A stretch of 64,000 bases of DNA from Hemerocallis citrina (taxonomy: Eukaryota > Streptophyta > Magnoliopsida > Asparagales > Asphodelaceae): contig CM030368.1 in NCBI GenBank assembly GCA_017893485.1, forward strand, positions 112,610,220 to 112,674,219. The letters run 5' to 3'. Of the stretch, positions 1 through 11,420 are shown piece after piece. The notes below the pieces were generated by a model. It was not told the DNA's origin, made no database searches, and saw only the letters and a program-made list of their open reading frames with translations. How positions within the stretch are numbered: position 1 is the first letter of the stretch; every line of letters starts with the position of its first letter. Made by a program: the position numbers and the translations under genes.

Positions 1-1269
1 TAATCTACAACTAGTGATTAATAAAAAGAGAAGATCTTTTTAATCTACAACTAGTGGTTAACCAAAAAAGGATCTTTTTATTTTAAGAAAAAAAATACAA
101 TAAAATATATGCTCATTATTATTAGTCCAAGTTTAATCAAAGTCCTACAACCCACAATGGTTGTAAAATGTTCATATGCTTATGTGTATTAAGTCCTACA
201 AGTCCTACAACCCCCAATCGGTTGTATGTTCAAGATCATATGCAATATGTGAATTTTTAGTCCAATAACATACAAAACAACAACTACAATAATAAAGATG
301 TGATCTTTATATGTTAGTAGTCACTACTATTACATTCTTTCTTTTATTTACCACAACATACAACACACTCATTCACAAGAACAAACCCAAAAAACAAAAC
401 AAAACAAGAAGGTAGGAGAAGTCAAACAACAAAACAAACAAACAAACAAACAAACAAACAACCAAAGAAGCATGAAGAAACCCCCACCTTAGCCTTTTTT
501 TTGGAAGGACTAGCTTGCTAACCTTCTCCTTCCCCTAGCTTTTTTTTAGAAAGCTTCTAACAACCTACAAAACAAAACTCTCAAGTTAATCTTTGTTCTC
601 TCTTTCTTTTCCTTTCTTTCTTTCTTTCTTTTTGATCTTTCTAAAATGAGAGAAGGAGGAGAATGAGGGGGTGTTTATAGGAGGGAATAGGAGGTGGTAA
701 GTGCAAGTGTGCACTCATATTTGCACAAAAACCCCAAGGAGGGGGGTGGCCGGCCATACTCTAGGGGGGGAGGGGTATGGTGTAGGGTAGTGAGGTGGAG
801 GGATAAGGTTTCTAGAAGGGTTTTAACACTTCTCATGCATAAAAACCCTATATTAAACCACCTAATCAAACCTTAACCTTCTAATTAAGTTGTCATGACA
901 AGAGTAAGTACATTGACCAAAAGTATACACTACATACTTGTATGATGTACTAAGTACCATACAATTTTATGTATGTGTACATGTATGTGTATACAAAAAT
1001 TTTCTTATAAAATCCTCATAAAATTGCCATAAAATAGTTTAATTTAAAAAATGATAGTAAAATAAATTTTATTATTAATTCGGAGGGTCGCGCTATCAAT
1101 TTGATGCGCTTCGGATGCGCACCGACCGATAGATGCGCGTAGACACTGTTTGTGGGCAACCCGGCGAAAAATCACCAAAATAATTTGATTTTGGAATTAA
1201 AATAAAATAATAACAAAATAATAATAAAATAGTAATTTATATGAGTTAATATCCGTCCGGGATATTACA
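1..1269 (-). mobile_element. Family-B LTR fragment (U3 end of a 5' LTR)
   Basis: This stretch is a diverged relative of the right-hand ends of the giant LTRs at 22440-23635, 26520-27899 and 33060-34460. It shares the order of an AC-rich block, a (tttc)n tract, a TATA box on the minus strand, and a terminus that reads gggatattaca at 1269. That terminus is the outer (U3) end of a minus-strand LTR, so the rest of the element lies off the left edge. It abuts reverse-transcriptase coding sequence at 1270, which makes it an insertion into the Athila element. The small open frames here (for example 694-876) are not conserved in the other copies and are not taken as genes. Confidence 0.8.
671..680 (-). 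promoter_or_regulatory. LTR TATA box
   Basis: Minus strand reads CTATAAACAC, about 590 bp inside the LTR end. The same place in the other family-B LTR copies carries CTATAAATAC. Confidence 0.55.
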
Positions 1270-2318
1270 ACTGTAGTGGGAGGGGGTAGCTTTGATATGA
1301 TGTCAATTTTTGCCTTGTCCATCTCTATGCCTCTTTTTGACACCACATGTCCCAACACAATACCTTGTTGTACCATAAAATGGCACTTTTCCCAATTTAG
1401 CACTAAATTGCATTCTTCACATCTCTTAAGCACAAACTGCAAATGGTTAAGGCATTCATCAAAACAAGATCCAAAAACACTAAAATCATCCATAAATACC
1501 TCGATGAACCTTTCCACCATGTCTGAAAATATACTCAGCATGCATCTCTGAAATGTAGCTGGTGCATTGCATAATCCAAAGGGCATCCTCCTGTATGCAA
1601 AAGTACCAAAAGGATATGTAAAAGTTGTTTTTTCTTGATCTTCTGGAGCAATAGCAATTTGATTATAGCCACTATAACCATCTAAAAAACAATAATGACT
1701 ATATCCTGCTAATCTTTCTAACATTTGATCAATAAAAGGAAGAGGGAAGTGATCTTTCCTGGTTTCGTTATTCAGTTTCCTGTAGTCAATGCATACCCTC
1801 CGTCCTGTAGTCACTCTAGTAGGGATAAGCTCATTCTCTTCATTCTTCACCACTGTGACTCCACTTTTCTTAGGCATTACATGTATAGGGCTCACCCACT
1901 TGCTATCTGAGATAGGGTAGATGATGCCAACATCTAATAGCTTCAAGACCTCTGTTCTTACCACTTCCTTCATGTGTGGATTAAGCCTTCTCTGTGCTTC
2001 CCTGCTAGGTTTTGCATTGTCTTAAAGAAGTATTTTATGCATGCATTTGGATAGACTTATTCCCTTGATATCTGCAATGGTCCATCCTATTGCACCTTTG
2101 TGTTCTCGCAGTACCCTCAGCAACTTCTCTTCTTCCTGTGCACTCAAGTTTGCAGCAACTATCACTGGTACCGTCTGGTTTTCACCCAAATATGCATGCT
2201 TCAGATGTTCAGGCAGCGGCTTCAGCTCCACGTCTGGCATCCTGATAGCGGTCGGGACAGTCGACTTATCCTGTCCACCAGTCGACTGGTCCGAGGAAAC
2301 ACAAGTGTCATTAGTCAC
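1270..2318 (-). pseudogene. Athila pol: reverse transcriptase, truncated
   Basis: This is the N-terminal and palm part of a Ty3/Gypsy reverse transcriptase, which copies element RNA into DNA in the virus-like particle. Visible blocks are the RT entry motif WVSPIHVMPKKSG, VCIDYRKLNNETRKDHFPLP, GYSGYNQIAI, MPFGLCNAPATFQ and the catalytic FMDDFSVFG, with both aspartates intact. An in-frame TAA (minus strand, 2024-2022) splits the frame upstream of RT, and the coding sequence ends abruptly after KLPPPTT at the family-B LTR junction, where residues become LTR-derived. The catalytic core reads well, so decay is modest. The 2319-2477 stretch joins this to protease in degenerate reading frames. Confidence 0.9.
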
Positions 2319-2477
2319 AATATTTTCAAATGCAGGTGCGAGTTTACCTGAATATGACTTTGGAGTTTCAAGGTGATGTAATGTTTCTGCTATTCTCCAG
2401 TCATCATGTTCCTGTTCAACATGAGATAATGTTAGAGACTGTGTAATTGCAGCTTGTAGTGGTTCTATGCTATGTAC

Positions 2478-3236
2478 CTAAAATGTTTGATCAACAATCT
2501 CCTGCACCACATCAACATTATAGCATTCATGATCATCATGTGGTAATTTCAGTGTATCAAACATTGTAAATTCAACCTTTTCTCCATTTATTTTCATGCT
2601 TATAGTACACTTTTTAACACAAATTTTTATATCAGCCGTACTCATAAAGGGCCTACCTAGGATAATTGGTAAAGAAGATGGCATTGAAGAGTCCTCCATG
2701 TCTAACACAACAAAATCTGTAGGCAATATGAAATCATTTACCTAAACTAGGACATCTTCCAAAATACCTCTAGGTCTTTTGATGCTGCGATCAGCCAACT
2801 GCAAAGTGATGGATGTCGGTTTGAGTTCCCCCAATCCTAGCTTTTCATAAACAGAGTAAGGAAGTAGATTGATGCTTGTCCCCAAGTCTAGCAGTGCCTT
2901 TTCAAAGAAGTGCTCACCAACCCTACAAGGAATGGTAAAACTACCTGGGTCCTTTAATTTAGGAGGTAATTTCCTTAACAAAATAGCACTCACTTCTTCT
3001 GTCAAAGCCACATTCTCCCTAACCTGAAATGTTCTTTTGTGAGTACAACATTCTTTCAAAAATTTGGCATAAGAAAGAATTTGTTTAATAGCATCAAGTA
3101 GGGGGATATTAATTTCTACCTTTCTGAGAGTTTCAAAGATGTCAAATAAATGTTGTTCTTTCTTTTGCTTGACTAACCTTTGAGGGAATGGTGGCAAAAC
3201 TGTTCTTTCTTTTTCACTTACCTTGTTGGAATCCAA
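2478..3236 (-). pseudogene. Athila pol: aspartic protease region
   Basis: This is the retropepsin domain that would cleave the Gag-Pol polyprotein. The active-site segment reads LLDLGTSINLLP, where the Athila family normally has a D-L/S-G-A/T-S motif, followed by YSVYEKLGLGELKPT and QLADRSIKRPRG. A TAG codon just after EDVLV breaks the frame at 2742; the continuation 2478-2726 carries DFVVLDMEDSS and the flap-side ILGRPFMSTA motif. The upstream part continues the gag frame directly, separated only by a TAA at 3249, so Gag and protease were probably one polyprotein before the stop arose. Confidence 0.85.
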
Positions 3237-3248
3237 AACTTTTGATGG

Positions 3249-4571
3249 TTATGTTTCTGCTTCTTCTGTGTGTGTTCCCACCTTGTTTTCAATTGTCTTA
3301 CCACTTCTCAGAGTTGTTACTGCTTTGAGCTGTTCTTGGCCTCGAGGATTTGGTATGGTTTGTGAAGGAAGTTCTCCTGCCTTTCTCTCACTCAACTCCT
3401 TTGCAATTTGCCCGATTTGAGTTTCCAATTTCTGAATTGCTTGCCCTTGTTGGTTGCTTGTTTGTTGTTGTTGTTGGAGCAATTGAAGAACGGTGGATTC
3501 AAAATCCAACTTCTTCTGTTCTTGAACTGGCCTATCAAACCCACTTCCCATTTGGAAGTTCCGTGCCTGTCCTTGTGAAGATTGAGTTCCTTGATTGTTG
3601 CTCCATGAAAAATTTGGATGGTTCCTCCACCCTGGGTTGTATGTGTTCGAGAATGGGTTGTTCTTTGGTGGAAACACTCCTTGTCCCACATAGTTTGCAT
3701 GCTCCTGATCTGTGAAAGAAGACATGGGACATGTGTCAGTTGTATGATCAAAATGAGAACAAATTGCACAAATTTCTTTTGTTTGATTTTTTACACTGCC
3801 CATTGTTGTTATTGCATTAACAAGCATATCAATTTTTTTGTTCATGTTTTTCATTTCTAATTGTATGTTATTACTACCAGAAATTTCATAAACTCCCTGT
3901 TTTTTAGAAATGCCTCTTCCCCTTGTTGAGAATTGCTGTGAGTTCTCGCTAAGTTCTTCAAATAATTCGATGGCCTCCTCACCACTTTTCCTCATCAAGA
4001 TCTCGTTGCAAGCTGAATCCACAATTGCTTTGTTAGTATCATTTAAACCCTCATAAAAAGCTTGTACCTGATCATCTTTAGGCATGTTGTGTATAGGACA
4101 CTTGAGAAGCTTGTTCTTGAAATCCTTCCATGCTTCGAAGAATAAATCTCCATCTTTTTGTTGGAAGAGTTGAATCTCCCTTTTCAGTTGTTTGGTCTTC
4201 TGGGCTGGAAAGAATTCTTTCAAGAATTTTGTTGCCAATTGCTCCCATGAATTAATTGATCCTGGTTCCAAAGAATTATACCACAATTTAGCATTAAGTT
4301 TTAAAGAGAAAGGAAACAAGATTAACCTGATTTGTTCAGGGGTAAGCCCTTTGACACTTTCTGTTCTGCAAAGATCAAAGAAGTCTTGCAGATGGAGGTG
4401 AGGCTCTTCGTCTGGTTTGCCACTAAAGTGGGGAAGCATGCTAAGTAATTGGGAAGAGAGATGCATATTCACTGTGACATTGGGTTGATAAGCAATGCAG
4501 GAAGGTTGCTCAATATTCTTAGGCGTGAATTTGTCCTGCATTGGTACTCGATTTGGTACTTCCTCAGCCAT
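3249..4571 (-). CDS. Athila Gag polyprotein
   Basis: An open frame of 440 codons encodes the structural Gag that assembles virus-like particles in the cytoplasm. Residues from about 40 to 210 form the retrotransposon gag domain, including LILFPFSLKLNAKLWYNSL and WEQLATKFLKEFFP. A degenerate zinc knuckle follows (CAICSHFDHTTDTC, residues about 268-281), then the Athila hallmark NPFSNTYNPGWRNHPNFSW. The tail has a glutamine run (LLQQQQQTS) and a coiled-coil-like stretch. The start MAEEVPNRV is chosen as the first Met after the leader that follows the primer site. The frame is complete apart from the early TAA that severs it from protease. The leader 4572-4820 shows no other feature. Confidence 0.9.
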   Translation of the reverse strand: MAEEVPNRVPMQDKFTPKNIEQPSCIAYQPNVTVNMHLSSQLLSMLPHFSGKPDEEPHLHLQDFFDLCRTESVKGLTPEQIRLILFPFSLKLNAKLWYNSLEPGSINSWEQLATKFLKEFFPAQKTKQLKREIQLFQQKDGDLFFEAWKDFKNKLLKCPIHNMPKDDQVQAFYEGLNDTNKAIVDSACNEILMRKSGEEAIELFEELSENSQQFSTRGRGISKKQGVYEISGSNNIQLEMKNMNKKIDMLVNAITTMGSVKNQTKEICAICSHFDHTTDTCPMSSFTDQEHANYVGQGVFPPKNNPFSNTYNPGWRNHPNFSWSNNQGTQSSQGQARNFQMGSGFDRPVQEQKKLDFESTVLQLLQQQQQTSNQQGQAIQKLETQIGQIAKELSERKAGELPSQTIPNPRGQEQLKAVTTLRSGKTIENKVGTHTEEAET

Positions 4572-4820
4572 TATTGCTCGTGAATTGGGTCTCTGTGCAG
4601 TCGACTGTCTCCGTGTAGCAGTCGACTAGTTGGTCGCAGACAGGCGACCTAGTCTGTACAAAGTGCGTTCTGTTTCCGCGTCGATAGGTAGTAACTCTGG
4701 ACGAAGTGATCTCCTTCCGTGCATCCACCAAAATCCTGTAACCTAGAAGAAAATATTTATCAATAAAAGAAAATAAAATAAAAGAAAAGATTTACTGATT
4801 TGTAAGTTAAAATGCTAACA

Positions 4821-4839
4821 ATCCCCGGCAACGGCGCCA
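4821..4839 (-). other. Primer binding site, tRNA-Asp type
   Basis: The minus strand reads TGGCGCCGTTGCCGGGGAT, the sequence complementary to the 3' end of plant tRNA-Asp used by Athila-type elements. It begins a few bases after the LTR terminus ACAACA, as expected for a primer site, and fixes the element on the minus strand. Confidence 0.92.
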
Positions 4840-4845
4840 AAAACT

Positions 4846-6441
4846 TGTTGTGCTATCTAAATGATCTAAACTAGACACAAATTAAAAACCTCGCAAGTGT
4901 ACGAATCGTTTGAAGAAGCGTAGTGACGAGTAAGGGTCGATCCCACAGAGATTGTTGAAATTAACTTACTAATCAATAAAATTAAACAAGGATCTTAAAG
5001 TGTTGTTCTAAAGAAATAGAAAGATTAAAAGCTATATCGAGAAGTTCTGAATCACAAATATGTATCAAGTAGTTGGGTTTTGATTTCCACCTGTAGTCAG
5101 TAATGCTAAGTCACCTTCTTTACTATTCTAGTTACTCATGTTCGTTCCTTTAAGGGCATGGTATCTACTCCTTAAAGTATTGTTTTCCTAGCCAAGAATT
5201 AGGCATGGTATCTACTCTAATTCGTTTCTTTCCTTAAGTATTTAGCATGGTATCTACTAAGTTGCACTTAAAGAAAACATAAGAACAGTGGAAACGAACA
5301 AACACTCAAAGTTCTAGAAATTGGATCAGATCTAGATCCCTCAAGTTGATTAAACCAAGAACCCCTAAGGACTCCTATGTTACAAGTTATGAGCACGAGA
5401 TACGGGTCGTCTCAATATGCTCATATAACAGATTCAGAGTTATAATACGCAAACTTGATAAACTCAGATTCTGTATGCCAGTCGACTTGCTGTCACCTCA
5501 GTCGACTGCCCTTAGAATTCTGAATAAGTTTGATTATTATAAATCTATACCAATTCAATCAGATTTAATCAATAAGTACTAGAGTAGTATTCAGAAGAAT
5601 AGAAGCATTACATAACTACGGTTTCAATCTACCCAACTATAAAATTAGTTCCACATAATTAAACTTTTATTGATCAGCAAGTTCGAATACATGATAAACA
5701 TAAAAGACTAAAAAGAGGAGAAATAAACTGATGAAGTCCGGCAGATAGGTCGACTGGCTGTCACTTCATCGACTGCCTTGTTTCCTTCTAAGTACTTGAT
5801 CTCCTCTCTCCTTCTTCGATGCTGATAGAATAATGCTCTTGGTTGATGTTTTGATGATTCTGGAACTCTGTGATTCGGCTGGTGGTGTGTGCAGAGGAGC
5901 CCCCAAAATAATGCCTCTTGATTGATATTTATAGAGCACGGCACAAGAATTAGGGTTTGCCACTTTTTCAGGAAAATCCTCCTCTTTCCTTCTTTATTTG
6001 ATTGGCGATTTATTTCTTTCTCTTTTCTTCTTTTCTTCCTTATCTGCTAACCACGTGCTCTTGCCAATCCCCTGTATCTAGCTTTGATTTGTTGGAGAAG
6101 TTGTTATTCGCATATAATCTGGGTTCAGATAGATTTGGATCTAGATGCGGATGCATCTTATCTTTTCACTCCGCCGACTACCAGTCGACTGGTATTGGGT
6201 GTAAGTCGACTGGTGCTCTGAGACATTTGTGGCTTCATGATTCCTCAGTCAAGTCGATTGATGTTGGGGCAGTCGACTGTGCCGAGCCCCAGCATACTCT
6301 CTGTCCAGTCGATTGATGAAGAGCAAGTCGACTGTTGCACTGCAGTTCCCTGTATATCATCCTCTCAGTCTGGAATCTGCTTTGTTTTGCTGCTTTTGGT
6401 TGTTTCCTATGGAAAAGAGAAAAGAAGAGTAAAATACCACA
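4846..6441 (-). repeat. Athila 5' LTR
   Basis: An LTR of about 1.6 kb. The left (3') terminus reads TGTTGTGCTATC on the plus strand next to the primer site. It contains the gggtcgatcccacagag block common in such LTRs, a minus-strand TATA box, and repeated GTCGACTG palindromes (5480, 5503, 5748, 6183, 6207, 6269, 6325). The right terminus is inferred. A (tca)n run lies just outside, at 6523-6547. Confidence 0.7.
5925..5934 (-). promoter_or_regulatory. Athila LTR TATA box
   Basis: Minus strand reads CTATAAATAT in the middle of the LTR, oriented to transcribe leftwards into gag. Confidence 0.6.
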
Positions 6442-6754
6442 TATAGAGCGTTTAAATGTCCAATTGCAATAAGATTACTGCTCCTAAATATGAATATTCT
6501 TGAGTTCATCAGCCGACCTGATCCGATCATCATCATCATCATCATCAAGATACTGATCACATTTTGATCTTGATCTTGATCTTTGATCAGAGTCGTCTGA
6601 TCTGATTCGATCACCTTGATCTCTTAATCTTTTGATCTTATTCGTCTAATCGTGTTCGTGATTGGTTCGTGTGCTCATTCGATCTATTTGTTGTGTTCAT
6701 GTCGGGATCCTTTCCCGTTATTCTTGCTCTTTGCTTCGTTCCGTCGTCGTCTTC

Positions 6755-6763
6755 CAGGTAAGT
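6755..6763 (+). promoter_or_regulatory. 5' splice donor in LTR leader (GT type)
   Basis: Reads CAG|GTAAGT, a perfect plant donor consensus, followed by AACTTGTA. Homologous sites occur in the other C LTRs at 40432-40440, 58420-58428 (minus) and 17339-17347 (minus), where the donor is GC. Confidence 0.5.
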
Positions 6764-8279
6764 AACTTGTACTCAAATTCCTTTGTATGATACAAGTCAA
6801 AAATACCCCTTGTAGTGTAGTTGGGTTCTAGAAACAATTTGTATATGAAACCCCTTGTTGATATTGTCTTTATAGAGATTTGACCATAGTTGCCTCACGA
6901 CACAAAATTTGACATGAAACAACTTAGGTTTTGCCCGTTCTTGATTTGATCATGTATGTAAGACTTCTTGTGAGAATTTGGGTTTTTATTGAGAACCATG
7001 TGATAGACTTGTTTTAGATGTGCTAATTACCCTATTTCATTATGTTTGGACACTTGGTAGACTCGATTTCATGTTTGAGTGTGTTGGATCAAGTTTCGTT
7101 GGATCTATGTTGATTTTAGTTTTTGATGAAATTCTGTATTTTGTCGATAATCTGTGTTGGTCAGTAATTTAGACCATATTAAGGTCAGAATCTTAATTTC
7201 AGTATAAAACATGATTTTTAGAGGAATTCGTCTTCTTTTCAACCCCTCTGACCTTGCTCGATTTCGTTTCCGTATGTGTGAGATATGACTGTTTTACAAT
7301 AGAGGTGCAGATCTTTTCCATATTTCGTTTCTTGTTGATTTTGATGACTAAATCATTTTGATACTTGTGCTACACATATTATTTTGATCTAGAACTCTGT
7401 TCAGTTTTTCTATACTTACCTAGGGATTACCTAGAATTTTGGCGGACTTTATTGATGAGTTTTATATGTCGTTTCATGCTTGTTCATAAAGACTATACTT
7501 GCTGTATTTTACTCGATGTTCTGTAAAGAATCGTATTTTCACCCTGATTGCTTTTACTGTATGAAAAATATTTGTGAAATATGAAAGTTAATATATTTTT
7601 CTATTTTCATCTCCCTTTGGTGGGTTTGGATTTCGTTTCACTGGTTTCGAGGTATTATAGTTTTGGTACAGCAGTGTTGGAATTCCAGATTTACCAAACT
7701 ATCGTTTCTTGATGTTTTCTGATTTTTGATGGCTAAACTAACTTTACTGCAACATTATGAAACTAGATATTCTGATACTAGATATATAGGAAAATACCCC
7801 AGATTTTTTGTAGATTTATTTAATGAGTTTTGATGCTGTTTTCCTGCTCTTGAATACATTTTCCAGATTTCTGGCTGAACCTATTTTTTGGATTCAAATC
7901 AGTTTTGAGTTATGATTTTGCGATTTAGTACATGACTTATTTGTATTCTCTGGATTCGGTTGGAAGTCTATTTTCTAGAAATCTTGACGGAATCAGATTT
8001 TCATGTTTGTAACACTGGGAATCACTGTTTTACTGCAGTGTGGTCTTGCTGTCCTGAACTTGAGATTCGGTTATTTTATTCTTTTATGTGTTATCTTGCT
8101 CCCATACATGCTCATCTTGCAACTTGAACTTGTCACGTTATCATGCCATATTATTCTTGATATGTTTTGCACACCTGCATGATTGTTTGATATTAATAAT
8201 AAATAATCAAGCTGGGATTTAAGGAAAAGATCTAATAATGGATAATTCAGAAACGTGTACTCGGAAGGGGATCTATTGA

Positions 8280-8820
8280 TCCTATGTGATTTTTGGAGCT
8301 TGATACAAGTTATTTGGAGTTTGACACGTGATTACTTGCACTTGCACACTTGACACAGAGCTTGATATATTTTGGGTATTTGGAGCTTGTTATTTGGATA
8401 TGTAGAGCTTGTTTGGAGCTTGTTTATCTAATTACTTGGAGCTTGATACTTGTTACTTGAGAGCTTGTCCCTGAGTACACTGTCTTCTATGGTCCACTAT
8501 GAAATCTAAATGAAATTTGTTTGAATGTAGCAACCATGTGTTATAATATGGGGCGCATGAAGTGCTACCTAGATAGTAATAATACAAGACATGAACATGA
8601 TCACCTGATACTTGATTACTTGTACACGATACTTGATGCATGACACGTGAACGTGATGCTTGAACATAATACTTGACACTTGTACTTGACTACTTGACAC
8701 TTGTTACTTGATTCGTGATACTTGATTCGTGACACTTGATACTTGTTACTTGTTCACATGATACTTGCTCACTTGACACTTGATACATGCCACTTGTATT
8801 TGTTCACCTTACCATACTAG
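8280..8820 (+). repeat. Degenerate short repeat tract (ACTTGATAC-like)
   Basis: Dozens of irregular copies of (g)agcttgatac, acttgatac and acttgttac follow one another. The same LTR region holds related but different short repeats in other copies (39190-39330, 52493-52690, 56500-56900), so this is a fast-changing minisatellite within the LTR. Confidence 0.7.
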
Positions 8821-8899
8821 TTGCTATACATTATCATCATGCCTATTCCATGCTATTAGTTAGTTTTTTCCATGTACTTGTATCCTGCATTACAAGCGG

Positions 8900-8921
8900 C
8901 CCGTAACATACAATTGACGGG
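8900..8921 (+). other. Conserved stem-loop in family-C LTR
   Basis: CCCGT and ACGGG arms flank a 12-nt loop. The same structure is found in three other LTR copies (see 39021, 53081, 56368). Confidence 0.45.
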
Positions 8922-9341
8922 TACTTGTTTTCTCTTTTCCTCTTTCCTGCAATTGTTAAATTGCATATTTCGGAGAACATGTTCCAGACGGTATTGGTGA
9001 CATAAAGTATTAGTGCTTGATTTTATTATTATTATTTCTTGTAGCTTGATTAAACAATATTCTATTTTGATACTTGGATTTATTCTTGTATTTGGGCGAT
9101 GTGACCCAGGATATTGACTTGTTCAGAATTTGATTATTTGAGATTATTATATTTGGTTTCAAGTATTATTGTTGGTAATTGGTTCATATGTGCATGTGGT
9201 TGATTCTTTTGCTTCCGACTCAGATTATACTTGTGAATGTTGTAAACATTCTTGAACAGCTTATGGATGATAAAAATCATTCACTGGGCTTTTGTCGCGT
9301 ATCCGTATTCCGTATTCTCTTTTGGGAAGCGGGGCATGACA

Positions 9342-9450
9342 TCAAGAGTCACCAATCTGGTTAACCACCTTTTCAGAGGCAGCCTGTGGTGGGCAATTGT
9401 ACTATACTATATATAATTTGTCTTCTAAATTGTATAAATTGTCCGAGCAA
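9342..9450. other. Unassigned spacer between two LTR fragments
   Basis: About 110 bp between the C LTR end and the point where similarity to the element 3 LTR begins. It contains tactatactatatata but nothing recognisable. Confidence 0.5.
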
Positions 9451-10019
9451 GGGCAGGGGTGTTATAGTATTGGGGTTTGGCTTGGCTGGCGGCGCTAGAG
9501 GAGCGGCCTCGGGGGGGTGTTGACGTCGACGGGGGTGTCGGAGCTGGCCGGGGAAGACGATCGGAAGGGGATGGTTTGTGGTGATTTTGGCAGGAAAAAC
9601 CAACCAGGAGAGAGAGAACAGGAGGAGAGAGCGAGTAGGAGAGAGAGTAGACGGGTAGGGTTTCGATTTGTGTGCAATTTAGGGTTTGCATTAGGGTTGT
9701 ATTTACAGGGTACAATTTGGATACTGGGTTGGTAAATTAGGGTCCAATAACAGCGGATTAGGGTTACGAACAAATGAAATTGGGTTTTAGGATTCAATTA
9801 AGAGATAGATCAAAATCAACAGGGTTCAAATCTAAATACCCACAATTAAATCATAGATCAATTGGATCAACAAGAGTAGCCCGATCAAAAGAACGAAGAA
9901 TTTCATGAACAAGTCTTAATTAAAAATAATAATCAAGGAAGTAATATGGTATTTATTCAATTGCAAATAAAAATATTACAAAAGGGAAAAAATTGAAAAA
10001 TATAAAAACGGTAATTACA
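9451..10019 (-). repeat. Element 3 3' LTR, outer part missing
   Basis: Parallels 17645-18195 base for base over long stretches (for example the tattggggt.tggcttgg block and the caagtcttaattaaaaataat block). The inner terminus reads cggtaattaca, i.e. TGTAATTACC on the minus strand, directly beside the polypurine-side sequence of the integrase end. The left part, including the whole R/U5 region, is absent. The short proline-rich frames at 9373-9797 lie in the homologue of the LTR leader and are not genes. Confidence 0.82.
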
Positions 10020-10112
10020 ATCCTACCCACCTTACAATAAAATTTTGCCGTCGAAATTTATGCAAGTGGTAGTAGGGTAACTCCGAAGGAAATAAAAGAA
10101 CAAGAACGAGAA

Positions 10113-11420
10113 CTACTCAAAAAGAAGAGGAAACCGCTTCCGAATCACACTCTCAGGCTCCCTAGTCGACTCACCAGGCGAGTGAGGATTCCAAGCAACA
10201 CAAACCAACTTGATAATCTTATTCTTCAAAATGTTCTCCCGCCGGTCCACAATCGACACGAGTTGAATCTCACAAGACACATCAGGTCGAACCGACAACT
10301 TCGAATAGCCAATAACATGACATTTGTCCCGAACATATTTCCTGAGCTGAGAAACATGGAAGACCTCATGCACTCCAGAAAGAGCTGGCGGCAACGCGAG
10401 TCTATAAGCCACCTTGCCTACTCGCTCCACCACATCGAACCGACCAATGAACCTAGGGCTAAACTTGCCCCCACCACCAAAATGAATTACACCCTTCCAT
10501 GGAGACACCTTGAGGAACACATGATCACCCACTTCGAACTCTAATGGTCTCTTGTGCATGTCTGCTCATTTTCTCTGCCTATCCTGTGCGGCTTGGAAAT
10601 GCCTCCTGATCTGGGCCAATGTATCAACAGTCCTCGTGATCAATTCGGGCCCCAAAAGCTTTCTCTCACCAATGTCATCCCAGCACACTGGTGATCTACA
10701 CTTCTGACCATACAAGACTTCAAATGGAGCGGCCTGAAGACTAGCTTGTTAGCTCTTATTGTATGAAAACTCCACCAAGTGTAGATGATCTTCCCAAGAT
10801 CCTTCAAACTGAAGCACACAGGACAACAACATATCCTCCAAGGTCTGAATAGTCATCTCCGATTGACCATCTGTCTGTGGATGGAATGCAATACTGAACT
10901 TCAACTTACTCCCAAGACAATTCTGGAGACTCTCCCAGAATTGATATCTGAATCTAGTGTCTCTGTCTGATATAATACTGACAGGAACACCATGAAATCT
11001 CACAATCTCCTGCACATACCTTTCTACAAGGCTCTCCGTAGACTGACCAACTCTGAACGGAATAAAATGAGCACTCTTCATCAAGCCATCCACAATCACC
11101 CAAATGACATTGTGACCCTTGAGACTTCTAGACAAGTAGTCACGAAATCCATAGTGATATTCTCTCACTTCCAGTCAGTAATAGGAGGTGGTTGAAGAAG
11201 TCCAGCAGTCATCTGATGTTCTGTCTACACTTGCTGACAGATCAAACACCGAGAGACAAATCTTGCAACATCCCTCTTCATACCATGCCACCAGAAATGC
11301 AACTTCAAATCCCGATACATCTTCGTACCATCGGGATGAACAGATTATGACGAGCAATGAGCTTCTTCAAGTAACTTCTGCCTAACTTCTCCCTTCGGAA
11401 CACATAGACGAGTCCCAAAG
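10113..11420 (-). pseudogene. Element 3 pol: integrase with chromodomain-like C terminus
   Basis: Integrase joins element cDNA to chromosomal DNA. The core lies at 10749-11168: VIWVIVDGLMKSAHFIPFR and SIISDRDTRFRYQFWESLQ (second catalytic Asp) and HPQTDGQSE. The C-terminal frame 10113-10559 has the GPY/F module ([35 protein letters not shown]) and a chromodomain-like end with WNPHSPGEST and RKRFPLLFE, which in chromoviruses targets heterochromatin. The zinc-binding part upstream (11217-11400) survives in another frame. A stop separates the two frames near 10560, and the E-containing segment is partly outside clean frames. Confidence 0.88.
11215..11312 (+). repeat. Inverted duplication, arm 1 (98 bp)
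   Basis: Integrase zinc-finger coding DNA whose exact reverse complement recurs at 11717-11814. This is the arm in its expected place. Confidence 0.9.

Larger units (their letters stand above)
1270..6441 (-). mobile_element. Athila-type Ty3/Gypsy retrotransposon, 3' truncated
   Basis: Reading leftwards on the minus strand: 5' LTR (4846 to about 6441), tRNA-Asp primer site, leader, gag, protease and reverse transcriptase. The element is cut at 1270 by a family-B LTR, so RNase H, integrase and the 3' LTR lie beyond the window. Lineage is called from the gag signature NTYNPGWRNHPNFSW and the protease block LLDLGTSINLLP followed by QLADRSIK, both typical of Athila. The right end of the LTR is set at TACCACA (6441) because TG...CA termini fit there; it is not proven by a target-site duplication. 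The right end could lie up to about 250 bp further right. Confidence 0.85.
6442..9341 (+). mobile_element. Family-C LTR, plus strand, left-truncated
   Basis: The right terminus gggaagcggggcatgaca (9324-9341) is the 3' end of a family-C chromovirus LTR, matching 53490-53506 and, inverted, 55935-55953 and 38594-38611. Leader exon and splice-donor sequences at 6690-6763, the conserved CCCGT...ACGGG stem at 8900-8921 and the gcatgaagtgctacctag block at 8557 occur in the same order in the other C LTRs. No primer site follows 9341, so this is a solo or 3' LTR. The first several hundred bases of a full LTR are missing at the left, consistent with the Athila insertion. No protein-coding gene is present. 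Confidence 0.8.
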
